Assembly (NCBI GenBank): GCA_934229625.1
Contig: CAKQDU010000004.1
Coordinates: forward strand, 53,099 to 117,098
Direction of reading: 5' to 3'
DNA length: 64,000 bases
Source of the DNA: an uncultured Alphaproteobacteria bacterium
GTDB lineage: Bacteria; Pseudomonadota; Alphaproteobacteria; RF32; CAG-239
A program made the translations under genes and the position numbers. The number at the start of each line of letters is the position of its first letter. Position 1 is the stretch's first letter. Positions 52,529-61,980 of this stretch are shown one piece after another. The notes under the pieces are model-generated. The model was given only the letters and a program-made list of their open reading frames with translations, did not search any database and had not been told where the DNA came from.

Positions 52529-53909
52529 ATTTTGTGTTGTTCTGAGTCTTATGGCGGTAGCTTGTACGGTTGGTGAAGATTTCCGCCGGCCGTCTGTTTA
52601 TAATGACACAGTCATAAAACAGGAATTGTCATTAAAAGACGGAAATAATCCTTCAAAAAATTGGTATTCTTTGTTTGGAGATAAACAGCTAGATATGCTT
52701 ATTGAAAAAGGATTGAAAAACAGTACGGATATTGAACGTGCCATAGCAAAATTGCGGCAATCAAGGTCTGAGCTGAACATAAGTCAGTCAGGATTTTTGC
52801 CGCAAATAAACGCTGTTGGCGGCTATAATTATCAAAAAAACAGTAAAAATATTGGTCCAACGGCAGATGCTCATTACTATAACGCCGGTTTTGATGCTTC
52901 ATGGGAACTGGATATTTGGGGAAAGGGACGCCGTCAAAATGAAGCAGCCGCGGCAATGCTAAAAGCCGAAGATTATAATCTTGACCAAGTACGAAATGTT
53001 GTGGCGGCGGAAATCGCGTCAAACTACGTTAATTTGAAATTGGCGGTTGAAAAGTTATATATAGCTCGCCGTAATTTAGCTTTGCAAAGAGATATTTTTG
53101 CTATGGTGAAAGCTAAATATCAAAGCGGTCTGACAGATGATATGGCATATAATCAAGCCGAATATCTCTTAAATTCGACAGAGACGCAGATACCTCAGCT
53201 GCAAAGTAAAATAGAACAATATAAAAATTCTTTAGCGGTGTTATCCGGTGTTTTGCCGTCGCAGCTTCCAGTAGGAATAGAAAAACATTCACCGCTTTTC
53301 AGTAACGCTTATCAATATAACATTAAATCATTATATAATCTTCCGGCCTCGGTAATTCGTAAGCGTCCGGATGTTGCTGCCGCCGAGCAGAATTTGATAG
53401 CGCAAAATGCTTTAGTCGGAGCGGCGGTTGCCGATTTATATCCTGACATAAAGATTTCTGCTTTGTGGGGGTATGCGGCAACCGGCGGCAACAGTCTGTT
53501 TAATTCCAAAAGTCAGGGTTACAGCTATGAGCCTGTCGTTAGTCTGCCTCTTTTGGATTGGAACCGCCTGCAAAATCAGCTGAATAAGCAAAAATACCAA
53601 AAGCAAGAAGCATTTGCCGTCTATAAAAAAACAGTTTTGACAGCTGTCGGAGAGTTGAAAAATGCTATGACAAATGTGCAGACCGAGCTGAAAAATAATC
53701 AGTTGCAAAATCGCGCGTTGGCAAATATGAAAAAAGTCGTGGCGGCATCAGCCGAAAAATATCGCAGCGGTCTTATAGAATTTTCGGATTTTCTGGTTAT
53801 GGAACAAAACCGCCTGCAAGCGCAAAATAATAGTTTGGAGAGCAAGGCGGAAATTTTTCAAAATCTGATAGCATACTATAAAGCTGCAGGCGGCGGCTAT
53901 TTGCTGTAG
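52521..53909 (+). CDS. RND outer-membrane factor lipoprotein, NodT family
   Basis: AAGGAGACGG precedes the ATG at 52521, so the longer upstream frame is rejected. 462 residues. Signal peptide with lipobox VAC and a Cys near residue 16-17, then VGEDFRRPSVYN as in NodT proteins. Two OEP repeats follow (QLDMLIEKGLKNSTDIERAI, FDASWELDIWGKGRRQNEAA; VIRKRPDVAAAEQNLIAQNA). It is a TolC-type trimeric channel partner of the pump. Its 3' end overlaps the converging lipoprotein gene by 13 bases. Confidence 0.92.
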   Translation: MHKFCVVLSLMAVACTVGEDFRRPSVYNDTVIKQELSLKDGNNPSKNWYSLFGDKQLDMLIEKGLKNSTDIERAIAKLRQSRSELNISQSGFLPQINAVGGYNYQKNSKNIGPTADAHYYNAGFDASWELDIWGKGRRQNEAAAAMLKAEDYNLDQVRNVVAAEIASNYVNLKLAVEKLYIARRNLALQRDIFAMVKAKYQSGLTDDMAYNQAEYLLNSTETQIPQLQSKIEQYKNSLAVLSGVLPSQLPVGIEKHSPLFSNAYQYNIKSLYNLPASVIRKRPDVAAAEQNLIAQNALVGAAVADLYPDIKISALWGYAATGGNSLFNSKSQGYSYEPVVSLPLLDWNRLQNQLNKQKYQKQEAFAVYKKTVLTAVGELKNAMTNVQTELKNNQLQNRALANMKKVVAASAEKYRSGLIEFSDFLVMEQNRLQAQNNSLESKAEIFQNLIAYYKAAGGGYLL

Positions 53910-54355
53910 ATGCTTTCTAACGGAACGTAGTCAGTACCTTTTTGCGGATTGTATACAAACACGTTTGTTACGGTCGGAATATCGTATTTTCTATGCCAAT
54001 AGCCTTTTGCTTCCATGCACAAACGATACTCTTTGGGGTCGGAATCAGCAGAATCGCGGATAGAGTTTACCAATAGGGGAGAAGCGCCTCTGTAAGGGAC
54101 ATAGCTGGCCCAAATACCTTTTGATTTATGCCAATCTACAATAATATTATAACGATATTCTTCGGAATAAAACCAACTGCTGAAATCCGGCCAATGGTAC
54201 CACGGTTCTGCCTCTTTCAAACATTCTGAATGGTCTCTGGAAAATTTTTGCACTCCGGTGCGCTCTCTTTCCCAATGATAAATAATTTGACCTTTTCCGC
54301 CCCAAGAAGAACAGGAAGTCAGAAGAATAAAAGATATAATCAGTAAGTATCTCAT
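53897..54355 (-). CDS. small lipoprotein, unknown
   Basis: Start at the ATG at 54355, one base after the GST stop, giving 152 residues with a clear lipoprotein signal (MRYLLIISFILLTSCSSW, lipobox LTSC). The longer frame begins inside the GST gene. The mature part is rich in Trp and Tyr (EPWYHWPDFSSWFYSEEYRY) with two later Cys. No Shine-Dalgarno, so translation is probably coupled to the GST-like gene. Not recognised. Confidence 0.7.
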   Translation of the reverse strand: MRYLLIISFILLTSCSSWGGKGQIIYHWERERTGVQKFSRDHSECLKEAEPWYHWPDFSSWFYSEEYRYNIIVDWHKSKGIWASYVPYRGASPLLVNSIRDSADSDPKEYRLCMEAKGYWHRKYDIPTVTNVFVYNPQKGTDYVPLESIYSK

Positions 54356-54356
54356 T

Positions 54357-55022
54357 TTAAAAATCCAAATCATTATAGTGTTTTGCCGGATAAATACCTT
54401 TAAAACGGTCATTCAGAATATCTTTAAAACTAGGACGCGACTTGATTTTAGAATACCATAACTTTGCGTTTTTATAGTCTTCCCACGGAACATCGCCCAA
54501 ATAGTCGATAATAGAAAGTTGGGCGGCTGCGCTTATATCGGCTAACGAAAAATTATTTCCGGCAAGATAATTATTTCTTTCGGTTATCCAGTCAATATAT
54601 TCCAAATGAAACCGTAAATTGTTTATTCCGGCCTTGATGCGTCTTGATTCAGGAGGCTGCTGCAAGGCAAAACGTTTATAAATTTTTTCTCCGGCGATGT
54701 ATTGATATACCTCGCGGTTAAATTTATTATCAAACCAATCGACCAAACGTCTGACTTCGGCGCGTTCTTTATTATTTCCGTTAATCAGTCTGTTTTGTGT
54801 GTAAGTTTCTTCCAAAAATTCGGTAATGGCGTAGTTGCCGGAAATTATATTTCCGTCATATATAAAAACAGGCAGTTCTCCGGCCGGATTTATTTTCATA
54901 ATATCCTTAGAAAGTTTCCACGGATTTTCTTCTTTCAAAACAAACAGCATTTTCTTTTCAGACATAAGTATTCTGATTTTACGGCATTGCGGTAAAACGC
55001 TGTTATGCACTAAAAGAACCAT
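54357..55022 (-). CDS. glutathione S-transferase-like protein
   Basis: 221 residues. Thioredoxin-fold half with HNSVLPQCRKIRILMSEKKM, then NPAGELPVFIYDGNIISGNY containing the cis-Pro and the ISGNYAI turn that replaces the usual ES-AI glutathione contact. The helical half has YLAGNNFSLADISAAAQLSI, the conserved N-capping box. It is close to stringent-starvation-like and GST-family proteins. GGGAGG precedes the ATG. Confidence 0.8.
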   Translation of the reverse strand: MVLLVHNSVLPQCRKIRILMSEKKMLFVLKEENPWKLSKDIMKINPAGELPVFIYDGNIISGNYAITEFLEETYTQNRLINGNNKERAEVRRLVDWFDNKFNREVYQYIAGEKIYKRFALQQPPESRRIKAGINNLRFHLEYIDWITERNNYLAGNNFSLADISAAAQLSIIDYLGDVPWEDYKNAKLWYSKIKSRPSFKDILNDRFKGIYPAKHYNDLDF

Positions 55023-55035
55023 TTATATAACCTCC

Positions 55036-56010
55036 CTAAATTCCATCCAATACATCATCAATAGATTTTTGTTTAATTTTTTGTTCCAATACTCGTCCCT
55101 TTTTGTTTTCTGCCGGAGCTTCCGTAGAATCCTGATTGGTTGTTTCGGTCGGAGGTAAGACTTTTTTAGCAAAAGCCGGAGGAACAATACCCTGATTTTT
55201 AGCAATTTCATCTTCAACCATCTGTAAGATTTCTTGTTTTACGCTATTGCCAAATTCAGGATTATTAAATTCTTTTGAAAATATTTTGTCATAGAGTGAT
55301 AATTTAGGCGTAGTTTTGGACATTGCAACAAAAACCGGAATTTTGAACAACGGTTTTTTGGAATAGGCCAAATATTGTTCTATGCCATAGCGGCTTGACA
55401 TGATGCGATTATAATAAAGTCCGCCCAAAATATAATCGGCTTCGCCTGTAAAAAGTTTTTCATAGGCGTCATACGGAGTTTCGGCAAATGTCAGATTCAG
55501 CGGTTTTATTTTTCTTAAAACAAAGTCGCTTAAATATTCTGTTTTGCTTATGATTCCTTTTAAGGCGGCTAAGTCTTTGGTCGTTTTTATTTTTTCTTGT
55601 TCATCAGGCAATGTGATGATATGAATAGGATTAGAAACAACTGCCGGATAAATCAGATGTATTCCGGTAAATAATTTTGAGTCTGAATATGCGCCGATAA
55701 ACATCTGAGCATTACCGCTGCGTATGTCTAAAATTACGTCTTGCAAGGTTACGCTGCCGGATTTTGGTTCATCTTTTATTTTAAAGTCATATTTTTGGGC
55801 GATTTCTTTAAGCGGTTTTAAAAACACGCTATCCAACATAAAAAACTCCCTTTTGCTCGTAAGATAGTTTGAAAACGGAGGATAATCCGGCAATCCCGTA
55901 TAATATATATCATCGGTCAAATACCCCTGTTTTTGCACCATGTGCTGAGCCTGGGCAGAATTTATGACCGTTAAGCAGCAGAATAAAATATAAATTACAA
56001 ATCTTTTCAT
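55036..56010 (-). CDS. periplasmic solute-binding protein (family 3-like)
   Basis: 324 residues. Signal peptide ending SAQAQ, then a bilobed binding-protein pattern: YYTGLPDYPPFSNY, VILDIRSGNAQMFIGAY, the hinge LAALKGIISKTEYLSDFVLR and TGEADYILGGLYYN. The order resembles amino-acid-binding proteins of ABC systems. No permease or ATPase is adjacent, so it may act alone or feed a system elsewhere. The last 45 residues are polar and Pro/Gln-rich. The GST gene follows 13 bases later. Confidence 0.72.
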   Translation of the reverse strand: MKRFVIYILFCCLTVINSAQAQHMVQKQGYLTDDIYYTGLPDYPPFSNYLTSKREFFMLDSVFLKPLKEIAQKYDFKIKDEPKSGSVTLQDVILDIRSGNAQMFIGAYSDSKLFTGIHLIYPAVVSNPIHIITLPDEQEKIKTTKDLAALKGIISKTEYLSDFVLRKIKPLNLTFAETPYDAYEKLFTGEADYILGGLYYNRIMSSRYGIEQYLAYSKKPLFKIPVFVAMSKTTPKLSLYDKIFSKEFNNPEFGNSVKQEILQMVEDEIAKNQGIVPPAFAKKVLPPTETTNQDSTEAPAENKKGRVLEQKIKQKSIDDVLDGI

Positions 56011-56128
56011 GTATATTTCCCAATCATATAGATAAAATATAAATAAATTGTGTTAAAAAGATTTTAATCGTTTGCAAGAAAACAATAAATTTGCCACTAT
56101 CATAATAACAAAAAAAGAAAAGTACAAG

Positions 56129-56926
56129 ATGATAAATCAGGATAACGCAAATAAAAATTTATTTTTGACGCCTCAATCGGAAATAACTGCGGTTACGTCC
56201 GGTTTTGGCAGCATGGGAAAAACATGGCTCTCTGTGACATTGGCTCATGCTTTGAATATGCTGCACAAAAGTGTTTTGCTCTTTGATGCCAACAGCGGTT
56301 TATTGAATACAGATTTTCAGTTGGATATAAATTGCCGCGGTTATCTGAATCAGGTTATATCGGGAAAATTGACGCTGAATCAAGCCGTTTCTCCGGTAAA
56401 TAAAAAAAAGTTTGATGTTATCAGCGGTTTGATGGGAAGTGATTTGCTGGAGGGCGTGCCTTTGGGGCGCTTGCAAATTTTACGGGAAGAATTGGCATTG
56501 TTGGCGCAAAATTATGATAATGTGGTTATAGATTTGCCGTCTTCCGAAAAAATATTATATAATTTTTTACCTCCGTCCAATTTAATCTTAGTTTGCACCA
56601 ATGAACCGGCCAATGTGGTGGCAACGTATGATTTTTTGCAGCGCAACGGCGGACGTTTTTCATATAAGAGTTTGCAAATAGTGATAAATTATGCTAATTC
56701 ATATGAGGAAGGTATCAGAACTTATGATACTTTGCGTCGCGGATGTGAACAATATATGTCGTCAACACCGCGGTTGCTGGGGGTTGTCCGTCGAGACACC
56801 AGAGTTCGCGACGCTATCCGCAATCATGTGTTGATGCTCAATCGCTATCCTAATTCGGAAGCGGCGGAAGATGTGATGAATATTGCTAAAAAGCTATGGA
56901 TAAAGGAGACGGCGGATGAGCGCTAA
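56129..56926 (+). CDS. MinD/FlhG-like ATPase with altered P-loop
   Basis: The ATG at 56129 is preferred to the TTG at 56072: 266 residues. The fold follows MinD/ParA proteins: TSGFGSMGKTWLSVTLAHAL, LLFDANSGLLNTDFQL (cf. DADxGLAN), NVVIDLPSSEKILYN (Walker B) and LVCTNEPANVVATYDFL. The deviant Walker A lysine (SGKGG) is replaced by Phe (SGFGS), so dimer-triggered hydrolysis may differ. It overlaps the next J-domain gene by 11 bases, hence a shared task. No flagellar gene is nearby. Confidence 0.8.
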   Translation: MINQDNANKNLFLTPQSEITAVTSGFGSMGKTWLSVTLAHALNMLHKSVLLFDANSGLLNTDFQLDINCRGYLNQVISGKLTLNQAVSPVNKKKFDVISGLMGSDLLEGVPLGRLQILREELALLAQNYDNVVIDLPSSEKILYNFLPPSNLILVCTNEPANVVATYDFLQRNGGRFSYKSLQIVINYANSYEEGIRTYDTLRRGCEQYMSSTPRLLGVVRRDTRVRDAIRNHVLMLNRYPNSEAAEDVMNIAKKLWIKETADER

Positions 56927-58070
56927 TTTTGATGCAAGAGGTTATTATAAAGTTTTAGAAGTTACTCCTAATGCGCCTCTCTCGTTGATAAAACAGCAGT
57001 ATTATGACAGAGCCAAATATTGGCATCCTGACCATAATGACAATCCGGATGCTGTCGAAATTTTTCAAAAAATTTCTGTCGCATATAATTTGCTTAAAGA
57101 CCAAAAGAAACGTTTGAAATATGACCTTCTTTCAATTATTTATGATAATAATGACTTTCCGGATATGGAATCTCTGAACCCGTATAAAAATCAATCCGGA
57201 CAAGATGATGCGGCGCTGCGAGTTTTAAAACAGCGTAAAATCACCGCATTTTTTACGGGTTTTCAAAAAAAAGAAACTAAGGATATTTGCAATTATATTG
57301 AAGCTAAGGACATGGTGGTGTCGACATCTCTGGCAAACTGGCTGCGCGGCTGGTGGGGAATAGCTGCTTTTGCCGAAAATATAAAAGCGCTTAAATTTAA
57401 TTATCAAGCGGCCGATGCGGCAGATGACGATAATTTGAAATTATTGATACATAACGCCGTTGCCTATGAAACCGCTAATCGTAAAGATTTTGCGTGGATA
57501 TATGCAAAACAGGCGATGCTGCTTGTCAAAGCGGATAGTCGTGAAAAAGAATTATTGCAGACTTTTATAGATATTTTAGATTATCATCCGCAAAAATCGG
57601 TGGTGTTGCCGCGTTGGTCGGCGGCCGAACTACGGATTAGACAATTGCTGATGCCGATATTTTTTGCGGCCGTGGCGGTAATTTTTGGCATAACTATCAT
57701 GGGAAAAGTCGGTTTAATCAATTTGCCTCAGCATAAAAACTCCGGTTACTATAAAGAAATGGTAATCGGCGGAGTTAAAGTGGCAGATGACCAGATAGAA
57801 AGCCATATTATTAAAGTTGACGGCGATAAAAGCGATGAAAATTATATTTTTCATTTAACGGATAATTGCAAGATTTATTACGGACCGGACAGCCGCTATG
57901 ACGTGTTAAAAGAAGGCGTTAAAGGGCAGACAGTCAGAGTTGTCGGATATACTCCTGATAAAAGCTGGTTCAAAATAATTATTGACAACGGCGAGGCCGG
58001 ATACGTAAATAGAAACAATATAGCTAAAGGAATAGGAAATCCGATTCCTCCGCGTTCACAAGTCAGATAA
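56916..58070 (+). CDS. J-domain membrane protein with C-terminal SH3b
   Basis: 384 residues. J-domain at about 9-73 with HPD at 37-39 (YDRAKYWHPDHND). A helical middle follows, then one membrane helix (LLMPIFFAAVAVIFGITIMG) around 240-260. A bacterial SH3-type domain closes the protein (CKIYYGPDSRYDVLKEGVKG, VVGYTPDKSWFKIIIDNGEA). The J-domain faces the cytoplasm, probably recruiting DnaK, while the SH3 part is periplasmic and may touch peptidoglycan. It is coupled to the MinD-like gene. Confidence 0.82.
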   Translation: MSANFDARGYYKVLEVTPNAPLSLIKQQYYDRAKYWHPDHNDNPDAVEIFQKISVAYNLLKDQKKRLKYDLLSIIYDNNDFPDMESLNPYKNQSGQDDAALRVLKQRKITAFFTGFQKKETKDICNYIEAKDMVVSTSLANWLRGWWGIAAFAENIKALKFNYQAADAADDDNLKLLIHNAVAYETANRKDFAWIYAKQAMLLVKADSREKELLQTFIDILDYHPQKSVVLPRWSAAELRIRQLLMPIFFAAVAVIFGITIMGKVGLINLPQHKNSGYYKEMVIGGVKVADDQIESHIIKVDGDKSDENYIFHLTDNCKIYYGPDSRYDVLKEGVKGQTVRVVGYTPDKSWFKIIIDNGEAGYVNRNNIAKGIGNPIPPRSQVR

Positions 58071-58081
58071 TAGGATATGAT

Positions 58082-59206
58082 ATGGGACTAAAATTTGAAA
58101 TAGATAAAAAAATAGGCAAAAGCCGTTTGGGACGTTTAATCACAAAGCACGGTGTTGTAAATACTCCGGCGTTTATGCCGGTGGGAACATGCGGCACGGT
58201 TAAAGCAATGATGCCGGAAAGCGTGGCGGCGACCGGCGCGGAGATTTTGCTTGGCAATACCTATCATCTGATGCTGCGTCCTGGGGCAGATTTGGTTGAA
58301 AAAATGGGCGGATTGCACAAATTTATGAATTGGAATAAGCCGATTTTGACCGATTCCGGCGGTTTTCAGGTTATGAGCCTGAGTGGCTTGCGCAAGCTTA
58401 CAGAAGAAGGCGTGACTTTCCGTTCGCATGTTGATGGCAAAAAATTCTTTTTAAGTCCGGAAGAGTCCATGAAAATTCAGCATAAGCTGGATTCAAATAT
58501 TACTATGTGTTTAGACGAATGCACGCCGTACCCGTCAACCTATGAAACCTGCGCCAAGTCTATGCGGATGTCTATGCGTTGGGCAAAACGCAGCAAAGAA
58601 GCATTTGTTGACCGTGAAGGGTATGGTATTTTTGGCATTCAGCAGGGAAATGTCTATAAAGATTTGCGTGAAGAATCTGCAAAAGCGCTGCGTGAAATCG
58701 GTTTTGACGGTTATGCCATCGGTGGTTTAGCCATCGGTGAGGGGCAGGAAAAAATGTTTGAAGTTTTGGATTATGCTCCGGAAATGCTGCCGGAAGATAA
58801 GCCGCGTTATCTAATGGGCGTAGGACGTCCTGACGACATTGTCGGTGCGGTTTTGCGCGGAGTTGATATGTTTGACTGCGTTATGCCGACCCGTTCAGGA
58901 CGCACAGCGCAGGCTTTTACCAAATATGGACCGATAAATATCCGCAACGCTCGCCATCGCGAAGATTTCCGTCCATTGGAAGAAGGGTGCGATTGTCCGT
59001 TATGTACGCATTACAGCCGCGCTTATATTCATCATTTGCAGAAATGCAATGAAGTATTGGGTATTATGCTTTTAACATGGCACAACATTCGTTATTATGA
59101 ACGCTTGATGCAAGGATTGCGTGCCGCTCTTAAAAATGATACGCTTCAAGAATTTGCGGCAGAGTTTTATGCTAATCAGGCAAAAGGTGATATAGAGGAG
59201 CTGTAA
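58082..59206 (+). CDS. tgt: queuine tRNA-ribosyltransferase
   Basis: 374 residues. TIM barrel with TPAFMPVGTCGTVKAM, GNTYHLMLRPG, the general acid/base DSGGFQVMSL (Asp91), GIFGIQQGNVYKDLR, the nucleophile motif DMFDCVMPTRSGRTAQAF, and the zinc site CDCPLC with a later His. It exchanges G34 for a queuosine precursor in GUN-anticodon tRNAs. It starts 11 bases after the J-domain gene. Confidence 0.96.
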   Translation: MGLKFEIDKKIGKSRLGRLITKHGVVNTPAFMPVGTCGTVKAMMPESVAATGAEILLGNTYHLMLRPGADLVEKMGGLHKFMNWNKPILTDSGGFQVMSLSGLRKLTEEGVTFRSHVDGKKFFLSPEESMKIQHKLDSNITMCLDECTPYPSTYETCAKSMRMSMRWAKRSKEAFVDREGYGIFGIQQGNVYKDLREESAKALREIGFDGYAIGGLAIGEGQEKMFEVLDYAPEMLPEDKPRYLMGVGRPDDIVGAVLRGVDMFDCVMPTRSGRTAQAFTKYGPINIRNARHREDFRPLEEGCDCPLCTHYSRAYIHHLQKCNEVLGIMLLTWHNIRYYERLMQGLRAALKNDTLQEFAAEFYANQAKGDIEEL

Positions 59207-59209
59207 AAT

Positions 59210-60163
59210 ATGGAAGAACAAACCTGTAATGTTGAAGAAAAAGTAATCCAAAGTTTTAAAGAGGCCAACAAAGAAGATGGTATCCGGGTGTTTGTTGCCG
59301 GTGGTTCTCGTTCCGGTAATGATACTGCTTATGCGCAAGAGGCGTATAATTTGGGTAAAAAAATTGTAAAAATGGAATTTAAACTGGATTTCGGATTATC
59401 TAACAGCGGCATTATGGGGGCGGTGGCAAAAGGTGTGCTGGATGGCTGGAACAAGCTTCAATGCAAGCTGGAAGGCTCTCCTATTCAAGGTATTACCACC
59501 AAAAAATATTTTGATTTATATCCTAATGACGATGAGCTAATCAATAAAATGGATATAGTGGTTGCCAAAACATTGGAAGAACGCAAGCAAAAACTCTTGG
59601 AGTCCGATTTTGTGGTATTCGCTCCGGGAGGAGTTGGAACTTTGGACGAACTGGCTTATGATTGTGTGGCCATGCAGGACGGCATGCTGCCCATGAAACC
59701 GTTTATTATATATAATATTAACGGCTTCTTCCATCACTTGCTGGAGTTTTTGAAATATATTGCTCAAGAAGGATTCGCCAATCCGGTGCCGTTTATTGTT
59801 GTGGATAATAATGAAGAGCTTGAAATTGCTTTCCGTCTTTTGAAAAAGCGCTACATCAAGTGTGCGGATGGACAGGAGGCTTATGCCAACGCGCGTCAGC
59901 TGGTGTATGAATTGCCGTATTTTATTAAACAAAAATTGAACTATAATTTTGAAGTGGAAGATTGTATTGAAAAAATGCGCCAAATCAACACGTCAGGCAC
60001 TTATCAGGAACGCACCGTTTTGCGCAATGAAATAGAAACCGCTTATTTAGAAAAAGAAATCAGCCGCATGTATGACCGTTTGGCAAAAACCGGACGCGAT
60101 ACAGGCAATGTAAGTGAAAAATTAACCAAGCTGAAAAAACGCCGTAAGGAATTGGCTGAATGA
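59210..60163 (+). CDS. LOG-family phosphoribohydrolase-like protein
   Basis: 317 residues. FVAGGSRSGNDTAYAQEAYN near the start, GLSNSGIMGAVAKGVLDG and the hallmark PGGVGTLDEL at 139-148. These are the nucleotide-5'-monophosphate binding and catalytic motifs of the TIGR00730/LOG family, often labelled lysine decarboxylase. The C-terminus adds about 90 residues of charged helix, longer than the simple LOG fold. It overlaps the ABC exporter gene by 4 bases (ATGA). Confidence 0.8.
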   Translation: MEEQTCNVEEKVIQSFKEANKEDGIRVFVAGGSRSGNDTAYAQEAYNLGKKIVKMEFKLDFGLSNSGIMGAVAKGVLDGWNKLQCKLEGSPIQGITTKKYFDLYPNDDELINKMDIVVAKTLEERKQKLLESDFVVFAPGGVGTLDELAYDCVAMQDGMLPMKPFIIYNINGFFHHLLEFLKYIAQEGFANPVPFIVVDNNEELEIAFRLLKKRYIKCADGQEAYANARQLVYELPYFIKQKLNYNFEVEDCIEKMRQINTSGTYQERTVLRNEIETAYLEKEISRMYDRLAKTGRDTGNVSEKLTKLKKRRKELAE

Positions 60164-61908
60164 GCGTTTTCAGCTTTATTTTCAAATATTTACGCAAAAC
60201 AAAACTGATGGCGTCAATTATTTTGGCTGCGCTGATTGGACGCTGCATAGCTGAGCGCGGTCAAATTTTTGCCATGTCACAGGTTATAGGATATTTACCT
60301 AAGTATGCGGAGAATAATGCAATTGTGTCACAGATTTTGTTATTTATCGGTTTATTGGCGGCAATGCTGACGCTTGATGGACTATGCTCGTATGTCTGGC
60401 GATATACGGCCGGTAAGTTTATGCCTTATTTTTGCAGTCTGGTCTATAAAGACATTTTTGTAATTGTTCATCATCATTCGATTCGTTTTTTTAATGAAGA
60501 AATGGCCGGTAAAATTGCTTCAAAAACCAAAAATATTGTTTCCGGTATCAGAGAAATATATGGTCAAATAGTATTTGGAGTCATTCGCCCGTTAAGCGGC
60601 TTGATTATTACCATGTTTTTAATTTGTTCAGCCGATATTGAACTTGGGTTTATCATCTTTTTGCTGAATATAATTTATCTGCTGATGATGGTTTATATCC
60701 GCAAAAGAATAGGCTCGTTTGCCGAAAAAAGAGCCAGATTCGGTGCTGAAACAGACGGAGTGTTTATTGATACTGTTACAAATTCTGATTTGGTGAAAAG
60801 CTTTGCCAATTATTTTTATGAAAAAAAACGTTTTTACAATGTGTTGAAAACAGCCGTAAAGGCAGAGCAGACTGAACGAACAAAAGACGCGTGGTTTGAT
60901 TTTGAAGGAAAACTATGTTTTGCCGTGACTTATATGGCCTCTTGTTTGATTGTCTTTTACTATTGGTATTTACAAAAAATCAGTTTCGCCGATGTGGTTA
61001 TGGCCACTTCGTTGTTAAACGGTGTAATGTTTGATGTTATAAATATTGGCTTTTTTGTGAGCGAATTTTCTCAGTCTTACGGACAGATTAAGGACGGTTT
61101 GAATTTGATTTTTCAGCCATGTCAGGTTCAGGATTTGCCTGACGCGTATAATCTCAAAATGCGCAATCGTTCTATCAGCTTTGAAAATATAGATTTTTGC
61201 TATCCTCAAAAAGGTAAATTTTTTAACAATTTTTCGCTGAAAATAAAATCTGGAGAAAAAGTAGGATTGGTCGGGCATTCCGGCAGCGGAAAATCAACAT
61301 TGATTAAATTGCTGGTACGCTATTTTGATGTTTGCGGCGGTAAAATATTGGTCGGCGGTGAAGATATTTCTAAAGTCCGCCAAGAAAGCCTGCGAGCGCA
61401 AATTGCGGTGATTCCGCAAGATACGACCATGTTCAACCGTTCGATTCGCGAAAATATCCGCTATGGGCGCTTAGATGCGACAGACGCTGAAGTTGAGGCT
61501 GCGGCAAAGCAGGCGTTTGCCGACGATTTTATCAAGCAGCTTCCGGAAGGTTATGATAGCAAAGTCGGAGAGCGAGGCGTGCTGCTTTCGGGAGGAGAAC
61601 GTCAGCGCATTGCCATCGCGCGTGCCATTTTGAAAAACGCGCCGATTCTTATTTTAGACGAGGCAACCTCGGCGTTGGATAGTCAAAGTGAAAATTATAT
61701 ACAGAAATCATTGAAAAAATTGATGAAAGGTAAAACCGTTATCGCAATTGCCCATCGTCTTTCCACCTTGAAAGAAATGGATTCGCTGGTGGTTATGGAT
61801 AAAGGGAAAATTGTTGAGCAGGGTTCGCATGATATGCTGCTGGCTCAAAAAGGTGCATATTATAAATTTTATCATTTGCAAAATTTTGAACAGTTCGACA
61901 ACAAATAA
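60160..61908 (+). CDS. ABC transporter, fused permease and ATPase (MsbA-like)
   Basis: 582 residues. Six-helix permease at about 15-300, then an ATPase domain: Walker A GHSGSGKSTLIK, Q-loop VIPQDTTMFNRSIRENIRYG, signature LLSGGERQRIAIARAI, Walker B ILILDEATSALDSQ, and H-loop IAIAHRLSTL. The layout is that of lipid or peptide exporters (type I exporter half-transporters). The substrate is not clear from sequence. Confidence 0.9.
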   Translation: MSVFSFIFKYLRKTKLMASIILAALIGRCIAERGQIFAMSQVIGYLPKYAENNAIVSQILLFIGLLAAMLTLDGLCSYVWRYTAGKFMPYFCSLVYKDIFVIVHHHSIRFFNEEMAGKIASKTKNIVSGIREIYGQIVFGVIRPLSGLIITMFLICSADIELGFIIFLLNIIYLLMMVYIRKRIGSFAEKRARFGAETDGVFIDTVTNSDLVKSFANYFYEKKRFYNVLKTAVKAEQTERTKDAWFDFEGKLCFAVTYMASCLIVFYYWYLQKISFADVVMATSLLNGVMFDVINIGFFVSEFSQSYGQIKDGLNLIFQPCQVQDLPDAYNLKMRNRSISFENIDFCYPQKGKFFNNFSLKIKSGEKVGLVGHSGSGKSTLIKLLVRYFDVCGGKILVGGEDISKVRQESLRAQIAVIPQDTTMFNRSIRENIRYGRLDATDAEVEAAAKQAFADDFIKQLPEGYDSKVGERGVLLSGGERQRIAIARAILKNAPILILDEATSALDSQSENYIQKSLKKLMKGKTVIAIAHRLSTLKEMDSLVVMDKGKIVEQGSHDMLLAQKGAYYKFYHLQNFEQFDNK

Positions 61909-61980
61909 AATGCTTGCAAAAAAATAGAAATTGCATATATTTTAGGCAGTTATAAAACTTAACTTTTTAAGGAGAAAAAA

